From IMG/VR virus record IMGVR_UViG_3300031753_000030, positions 1-31,777 of that record: a stretch of DNA of 31,777 bases, one strand, 5' to 3'. A model generated the notes under the pieces. That model saw only the letters and a program-made list of their open reading frames with translations, did no database searches and was not told where the DNA came from. Positions 27,621-31,777 of this stretch are shown piece by piece. The position numbers and the translations under genes are program-made. This DNA is from a virus. Position 1 is the first letter of the stretch; each line of letters begins with the position of its first letter.

Positions 27621-28129
27621 AGCGCCTGCCGGCGCCGTTGCTGGAGCACGGTGAGTACCAAGTGCGGCAGATGACGCTCACTCGACAGAAGCTTGCTGCG
27701 CTTTGGAAGGAGCTGTTGAAGTATAGGACGCTGTTCAGCGACCTTACGCGCGGTGACTTTGTCAATTTCGTGCAGTATGTCACTAGCGAAGATACGCTCT
27801 GGCTCGAGATTTGGCGAGGTTCGTCTCTCGTCGGCATCGCGACGTTTGAGGAGTTGCATAAGGTCATCGACGCCGAGTCCCATGTGCTCTTCTTCGATCG
27901 CGAGCTAGCGAACAAAGTACCAGTGTGCAAAGCCATCATCGCTTGGCTCTTCGCGAACTTTCCGTTGCAGCGGCTATCGACGCAACTGCCGTCGATCTAT
28001 CACGCGCCGATTCGGCTGACGATGGATATAGGGTTCGTTCGCGAAGGACGCAAGCGGCAAGCAGTGCTGATTAGCGGCAGATGGGTCGACGTGGATATCT
28101 TCGGCATCGTACGCTCGGAGGTCAAATGA
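27551..28129 (+). CDS. GNAT-like acetyltransferase-fold protein, 192 aa
   Basis: Start chosen: TTG 27551 with AGGAGG at 27540-27545, overlapping the previous gene by 70 nt; an upstream in-frame ATG at 27503 lacks a site. An N-terminal linker precedes 'QVRQMTLTRQKLAALWKELL'. The C-terminal half has the GNAT layout: 'LWLEIWRGSSLVGIATFEEL', 'ANKVPVCKAIIAWLFANFPL', 'PIRLTMDIGFVREGRKRQAV' and 'LISGRWVDVDIFGIVRSEV'. The R/Q-x-x-G-x-G/A acetyl-CoA loop is not clear, so activity may be lost. GNAT-like proteins occur in virion gene blocks of other short-tailed phages. Confidence 0.65.
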   Translation: MDNVATVPKVQRRQRESILVGDVERLPAPLLEHGEYQVRQMTLTRQKLAALWKELLKYRTLFSDLTRGDFVNFVQYVTSEDTLWLEIWRGSSLVGIATFEELHKVIDAESHVLFFDRELANKVPVCKAIIAWLFANFPLQRLSTQLPSIYHAPIRLTMDIGFVREGRKRQAVLISGRWVDVDIFGIVRSEVK

Positions 28130-28563
28130 GCTTTTTATTGGGGAAGACCAATAACCCTACTGGCGCCCTAGCGGGACAGTACGCCAGTGCCTACGGCGAC
28201 CTGCTAAGCGGTAAGGGTAATGATCCCTTCACGAGCCTGTTTCAGAATGAGCTCGGACCAGTGCTCGCGCAAGCGAAGGAGTCGACGGGGAACTTGACGG
28301 GCACCAGCCTAGGCAACGTCGAGGGTACTGCCGCAGGGAGATCGCTAAGCTCGTTCCTCCTCGGCATCCTCGGCCAAGGAGCGAGCTTCGCGAGTCCTGG
28401 GGCGCAGCAAACTTACACGCCAGGGTTCTTGGACTATCTATTCTCCGGCATTAGCAAGGCTGCACCGGCGCTTGCGGGAGCGTTTACAGGCGGTGGCGGC
28501 GCGGCGAGCACTGCCGACTCTGGCGCCTCGTCCTCGATCTCGTCCCTGTTTCCGGGAAAGTAA
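28126..28563 (+). CDS. Gly/Ser-rich small virion protein, putative, 145 aa
   Basis: ATG 28126 in an ATGA overlap with CGGAGG upstream. It reads MSFLLGKTNNPTGALAGQYA, 'LFQNELGPVLAQAKESTGNL', 'SSFLLGILGQGASFASPGAQ', then a Gly/Ala/Ser-rich end (GGGGAASTADSGASSSISSL). It has hydrophobic and small-residue stretches but no clear single membrane helix. The position among internal-protein genes suggests a virion or ejection component. Confidence 0.55.
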   Translation: MSFLLGKTNNPTGALAGQYASAYGDLLSGKGNDPFTSLFQNELGPVLAQAKESTGNLTGTSLGNVEGTAAGRSLSSFLLGILGQGASFASPGAQQTYTPGFLDYLFSGISKAAPALAGAFTGGGGAASTADSGASSSISSLFPGK

Positions 28564-28566
28564 ACT

Positions 28567-29724
28567 ATGACTATACCTATCGCACCAGGTCCGTTTTCGT
28601 TCCTCGACGAGGCAGGCGAAGCCGCTGGATCAGTCGCCGCTGTGCGTGAGGAGCGCAAGCGTCACGGCGAGGAGATCGCGCATAAGGCTGCGCAGGATAT
28701 CATCTCCCAGATTCAGCAAGGGATTCGTCCGTCGTCGGTGTTGAAAGACCCTGAGGTCAAGAAGCTCTTTCAGAAAGCCTATGGCGTGACGATACCTGAT
28801 ACGCTCGTACCGAGACCGCAAGAAGACATGGCTCGGCTGCTATCACAAGCGCTGCAGAAGGTGCAGCCTGACTCGGCACAAGCGCGCGCTGTCACACAGG
28901 TGCCAAGCGAGGCTGTTGCTGCCGCAGGCGAAGCCGTGACGGTTGAGAAGGGCGCTGAGGCTAGCGCTAAGACCGCCGCTGGCGTACCTGCGCTCGAGGC
29001 CGAAGCTGGCGCAGCCGAGGCGAGAGCGAAAGCGGCAGGATCCACTTTCAACCGCAACGTGTACGAAGGCGCGACGGCGTTGCTTGGTAGTGATCCGACG
29101 TTCAAGAAGCTTGCGGAGGAAGCTGCGACAGGCGTCCTCGACTACCGCCTTCGCAACATCGCGCTATACCGTGAAGGGCTCTCACTCGAGCGTCAGCAAG
29201 CTGCTGACAATGTGAAGATTCTTCATGACATGCTAACTGAAAGCTCGAAGAGGTATGACGCGCTCGTTACGAAGTGGGAGAACGACGCAGCGCTAAGCGG
29301 CGATCCTGAGGCGTACAAAGCGGCTAATCCCAAGCCGAACCCGGACGACGTCGCGAAGGAGTACCTCCAGACCTGGGGCATGACGCCACAGGAGTTCCAG
29401 AGCCGACTGCACCAGGCGATGTCGAAGCTGCAGGCTGTGCCAGAGTCAGGTGGACCGAAAGCGACTGCCGGTAAGCCTGGTGGAGGGCAAGCCGGAACTG
29501 CGCCGGCAGGAGATCGCGTCTCGCAGATCACTGAGGCTGCGACTAAGGCTGATCCTGAGCGGGCTGCCCAGTACATCGCACAGCACGAACGTGATGGCAG
29601 CTTCACCGATCTCGAGGTTCGAGCGGTGATGCTCAGGCTCAAGGACTCGCTACCGGCGAGCCAGTATCGCAAGCTCAAGAAGGCCTACGACCTCGCGAAG
29701 GCGAACACTGAGACGACTCGATGA
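28567..29724 (+). CDS. Internal virion protein, putative, 385 aa
   Basis: ATG 28567. Ala/Glu-rich and mostly helical: 'AVREERKRHGEEIAHKAAQD', 'VPALEAEAGAAEARAKAAGS', 'YREGLSLERQQAADNVKILH'. Low-complexity linkers appear near residue 300 (GPKATAGKPGGGQAGTAPAG), and 'DPERAAQYIAQHERDGSFTD' precedes a basic end. Long helical Ala-rich proteins at the end of the late operon of short-tailed phages are usually ejected with the DNA. No lytic transglycosylase motif seen. Confidence 0.6.
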   Translation: MTIPIAPGPFSFLDEAGEAAGSVAAVREERKRHGEEIAHKAAQDIISQIQQGIRPSSVLKDPEVKKLFQKAYGVTIPDTLVPRPQEDMARLLSQALQKVQPDSAQARAVTQVPSEAVAAAGEAVTVEKGAEASAKTAAGVPALEAEAGAAEARAKAAGSTFNRNVYEGATALLGSDPTFKKLAEEAATGVLDYRLRNIALYREGLSLERQQAADNVKILHDMLTESSKRYDALVTKWENDAALSGDPEAYKAANPKPNPDDVAKEYLQTWGMTPQEFQSRLHQAMSKLQAVPESGGPKATAGKPGGGQAGTAPAGDRVSQITEAATKADPERAAQYIAQHERDGSFTDLEVRAVMLRLKDSLPASQYRKLKKAYDLAKANTETTR

Positions 29725-31777
29725 GTGATCCCTTTGCGGCGCTAGTTCAAGGCCCAGCTAAGGCAGCTCCACTGCCACCTGACCAGGACCCTTTCAAGGA
29801 CCTCGTCGCGTCGTCAGCGCCGGATACGAGTGCTGATCCGTTTGCCGGCGTTGCACCTAGCACGGAGAAGCCTCCGACGTTCGAGCAGTTGCATCCTCGC
29901 ATAGCGGGCTTACTCATCGAGCCGATGAAGCAGGTTTCGAAGGCAGTTATCTGGGACCTGACTGGCACGCTGCCGAGTGAGGACCAGCCAGTGACTACTC
30001 CTGGCGACGTCCGAGGCACAGGCGACGTGGCAACGACGTTAGCGACGCAGCCGCAGGCACCAGCGTTATCTCCCGAGGGCGAAGCAGACGTGCGACGAGG
30101 AGCTGCGCTGATCGCGAGCATGGCACCTGGGCCGTTGATAGGTGAGATACCTGCCGTTGCAGCACGCCTTGGCGCTTGGGGAAGCTTCCTTACTGGCGAG
30201 TTCCTTGGAGGTTCGATCTACGGCGCTGTGCGGCCTACAGCGGATGATGAGACTCGCGCTGAGGCGGTTCTGGGAGATGCTGCTGTGTTCGCTGCCTTTG
30301 GCGGAGCGATACGCGGAGCGGGAGAGCTGGCGTCATGGGCGCTGAAGCGGCACATTCTCAGGCTGCCGCCTGCTGCGCGTAAGGTCGCGCTGACGACGGT
30401 CAAGACGGAACTTGACAAAGTCGAAGCGAAGCTAGCTGAGGGTGGCGTCACGCTAGATCAGCTACCGCCTGACGTTGCGACGAAGCTCGAAGAGCCGATC
30501 CTTCGTCAGGCTGTCGAGAACCTCGATCCTGGGCAGGTGAATGTAGACAATATCATCTCTGCTGAGGCCTCGCGAGAACTCGAGCACGCACCTCGTTTCG
30601 ACCAGCCGAGTTCGCTCAAGCTTACGCCACCTATCGAGGTGACATTTAAGCAAGAACTCGAGAAGCTGAAAGCGATCCCCGGTAGCTCTAGAGGCTTCGA
30701 GGTAACCGGCGAGCGCCCAACCCCTCCACCCCCCGCAGGAGGTAGGACTCTCAGTGATCTAACAGGTGCGACGGCGCAGCAAGACGTGGCGGAGAGGATA
30801 AGGTCACAGGGGGCTGCACCGAAGATTGATGAGGTGATGTATAGAGGAGTGACTAGCAAGTCTACTACGACGGAACCGCTTTTCTTTTCGCGAGATCGGG
30901 AAGTCGCTAATCACTTCGCTAAAGGAGAGAAAGGCGGAGAGGTACTTAGTCGCCGAGTGACTATTCGCAATCCTGCCGGAAACTCTGAGGTTCTATCCGC
31001 GGCAGTGGAAGCTGGATTCAAGTTCGACGAGGACGGCGATCCGAAGGAGTTATTCCAAGGGACGCCCGACGCTGCCGATCTGTCCACTGACCTACGTCAT
31101 TACTCAGACTCTCCTGCTGATCTTCTCTACTCGAAGCGTGTCCGCGATATTCTATCAGCACGCGGCTTTGACGGATACGAAGGCGTAGATAAGAGCCTCG
31201 GCGACGAGATCGACAACAGAATCGTCGTCACCTTTGGAAAGGCTGAGGTATCACGGGACTTCCTCGTCGGACCCACTGTTCGCGGTAAGTCAGGCAAGCT
31301 CTACGTTGGAGGTGCGACGCATCAGGAGACGATAGATCGAGCGATACAAGCGGGCGCGCCTGAGGCCGAGTTCGCGGGGGCGACGCCAGATAGTCCTGAC
31401 CGAGGGTTCAAGACGAGCACTCGTGACTTCATCAGCCGCGATGAGGCTGCAGCGCTGGTAGACCATCCCGAGCCTCTGATCTCCGAAGACATGCACCATC
31501 GCGGCTTGACCTCGACTGAGTCGACAGATGTGGCTGAGCTCAAGATGTCCAACGTCGCGAAGGACATAGCGACTTCGCCTAAGCCCGGCGAGGTCGAGCA
31601 GATCAAGCTGATGGATGCTGCAACGGATCATGCAGTGGCGAGTATCATCCCGACGAAGGTCGCTGAGTCCGAGGTCAAAGACGCCATTAGCGTCGTCAAG
31701 GGGGAGATTCACGAACTGCCGAAGCGCAGCAAGAAGGCACGGGAGTCGCTACAGAGCGTCCTAAGCGCCGCGCTGAA
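29721..31777 (+). CDS. Large virion protein with ART-PolyVal-like domain (3' end outside window)
   Basis: ATG 29721 in an ATGA overlap; open to the window end, at least 685 residues. The N-terminus is Pro/Asp/Phe-rich (MSDPFAALVQGPAKAAPLPP). Residues about 115-205 are hydrophobic, Gly/Ala-rich and possibly membrane-active. Residues about 370-515 match the ART-PolyVal pattern of ADP-ribosyltransferase-like domains: 'VMYRGVT' (R375), 'PLFFSRDREVANHFAKG' (S390), 'VTIRNPAGN', 'ILSARGFDGYEG', 'NRIVVTFGKAEV'. 'GGATHQETIDRAIQAG' and 'GFKTSTRDFISRDEAAALV' follow, a segment common in giant phage proteins. It could be an injected effector modifying host proteins, as T4 Alt does. Catalysis is inferred from motifs. 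Confidence 0.65.
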   Translation, partial: MSDPFAALVQGPAKAAPLPPDQDPFKDLVASSAPDTSADPFAGVAPSTEKPPTFEQLHPRIAGLLIEPMKQVSKAVIWDLTGTLPSEDQPVTTPGDVRGTGDVATTLATQPQAPALSPEGEADVRRGAALIASMAPGPLIGEIPAVAARLGAWGSFLTGEFLGGSIYGAVRPTADDETRAEAVLGDAAVFAAFGGAIRGAGELASWALKRHILRLPPAARKVALTTVKTELDKVEAKLAEGGVTLDQLPPDVATKLEEPILRQAVENLDPGQVNVDNIISAEASRELEHAPRFDQPSSLKLTPPIEVTFKQELEKLKAIPGSSRGFEVTGERPTPPPPAGGRTLSDLTGATAQQDVAERIRSQGAAPKIDEVMYRGVTSKSTTTEPLFFSRDREVANHFAKGEKGGEVLSRRVTIRNPAGNSEVLSAAVEAGFKFDEDGDPKELFQGTPDAADLSTDLRHYSDSPADLLYSKRVRDILSARGFDGYEGVDKSLGDEIDNRIVVTFGKAEVSRDFLVGPTVRGKSGKLYVGGATHQETIDRAIQAGAPEAEFAGATPDSPDRGFKTSTRDFISRDEAAALVDHPEPLISEDMHHRGLTSTESTDVAELKMSNVAKDIATSPKPGEVEQIKLMDAATDHAVASIIPTKVAESEVKDAISVVKGEIHELPKRSKKARESLQSVLSAAL

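Overview
The window is part of the genome of a tailed bacteriophage (Caudoviricetes), most likely a short-tailed, podovirus-like phage. It holds a complete packaging and head set (small and large terminase, HNH nuclease, portal, scaffold, coat protein) followed by an adaptor-type connector, fibre-like repeat proteins, a lysis cassette and large Ala-rich internal-protein candidates. I see no tape measure, tail tube or sheath gene in about 26 kb of late region. The host cannot be named from sequence. The promoters are classic sigma70 type (TTGACA, 17 nt, TATATT), Shine-Dalgarno sites are strong, and one early gene carries a bacterial lipoprotein signal. No integrase, DNA polymerase, CRISPR array or insertion sequence is visible.

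Layout. Positions 1-5339 are a leftward (minus-strand) arm of small, tightly overlapping accessory or early genes. Three near-identical leftward promoters (about 4.5, 3.7 and 1.5 kb) drive it in three blocks. Recognisable products are an HTH protein, a RanBP2-type zinc-finger protein, a lipoprotein and an A1S_2505-like phage macrodomain; most of the rest are unknown. Two tRNA-like 3' halves lie at 297-484. Two intergenic stretches hold candidate control elements: 4522-4943 (direct repeats next to an AT-rich tract, then stacked hairpins) and 5340-5932 (inverted repeats, a dyad and a consensus-like rightward promoter at 5877-5905).

Positions 5933-31777 form one rightward late operon with almost no gaps and many ATGA, GTGA or TAATG overlaps. 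The order is small terminase, three very basic small proteins, large terminase, HNH nuclease, a membrane protein, three small proteins, portal, a coiled-coil protein nested out of frame in the portal tail, scaffold, minor head protein, decoration-like protein and coat protein. Then comes a long series of beta-rich structural, fibre-like or lectin-like genes, including two unusual repeat proteins. An adaptor, the lysis cassette (membrane/coiled-coil protein, GH24 lysozyme, 3TM holin), a propeller-like tail protein, a GNAT-like protein and internal virion proteins follow. The last gene runs off the window and carries an ART-PolyVal-like ADP-ribosyltransferase domain.

The most unusual signals are four. 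(1) A dispersed 18-bp dyad, TTGTCCA-N4-TGGACAA, occurs in six copies across both arms, often wedged between a stop codon and the next Shine-Dalgarno. (2) A 219-aa protein is built almost wholly from fourteen roughly 14-residue [RE][FY]PNWEAL repeats. (3) The neighbouring 633-aa protein has about twelve THVIYxHGAPSTVP-type repeats and ends in a stray copy of the PNWEA motif. (4) An ART-like domain in a probable virion protein and a macrodomain in the early arm could make up a phage ADP-ribose writer and processor pair.
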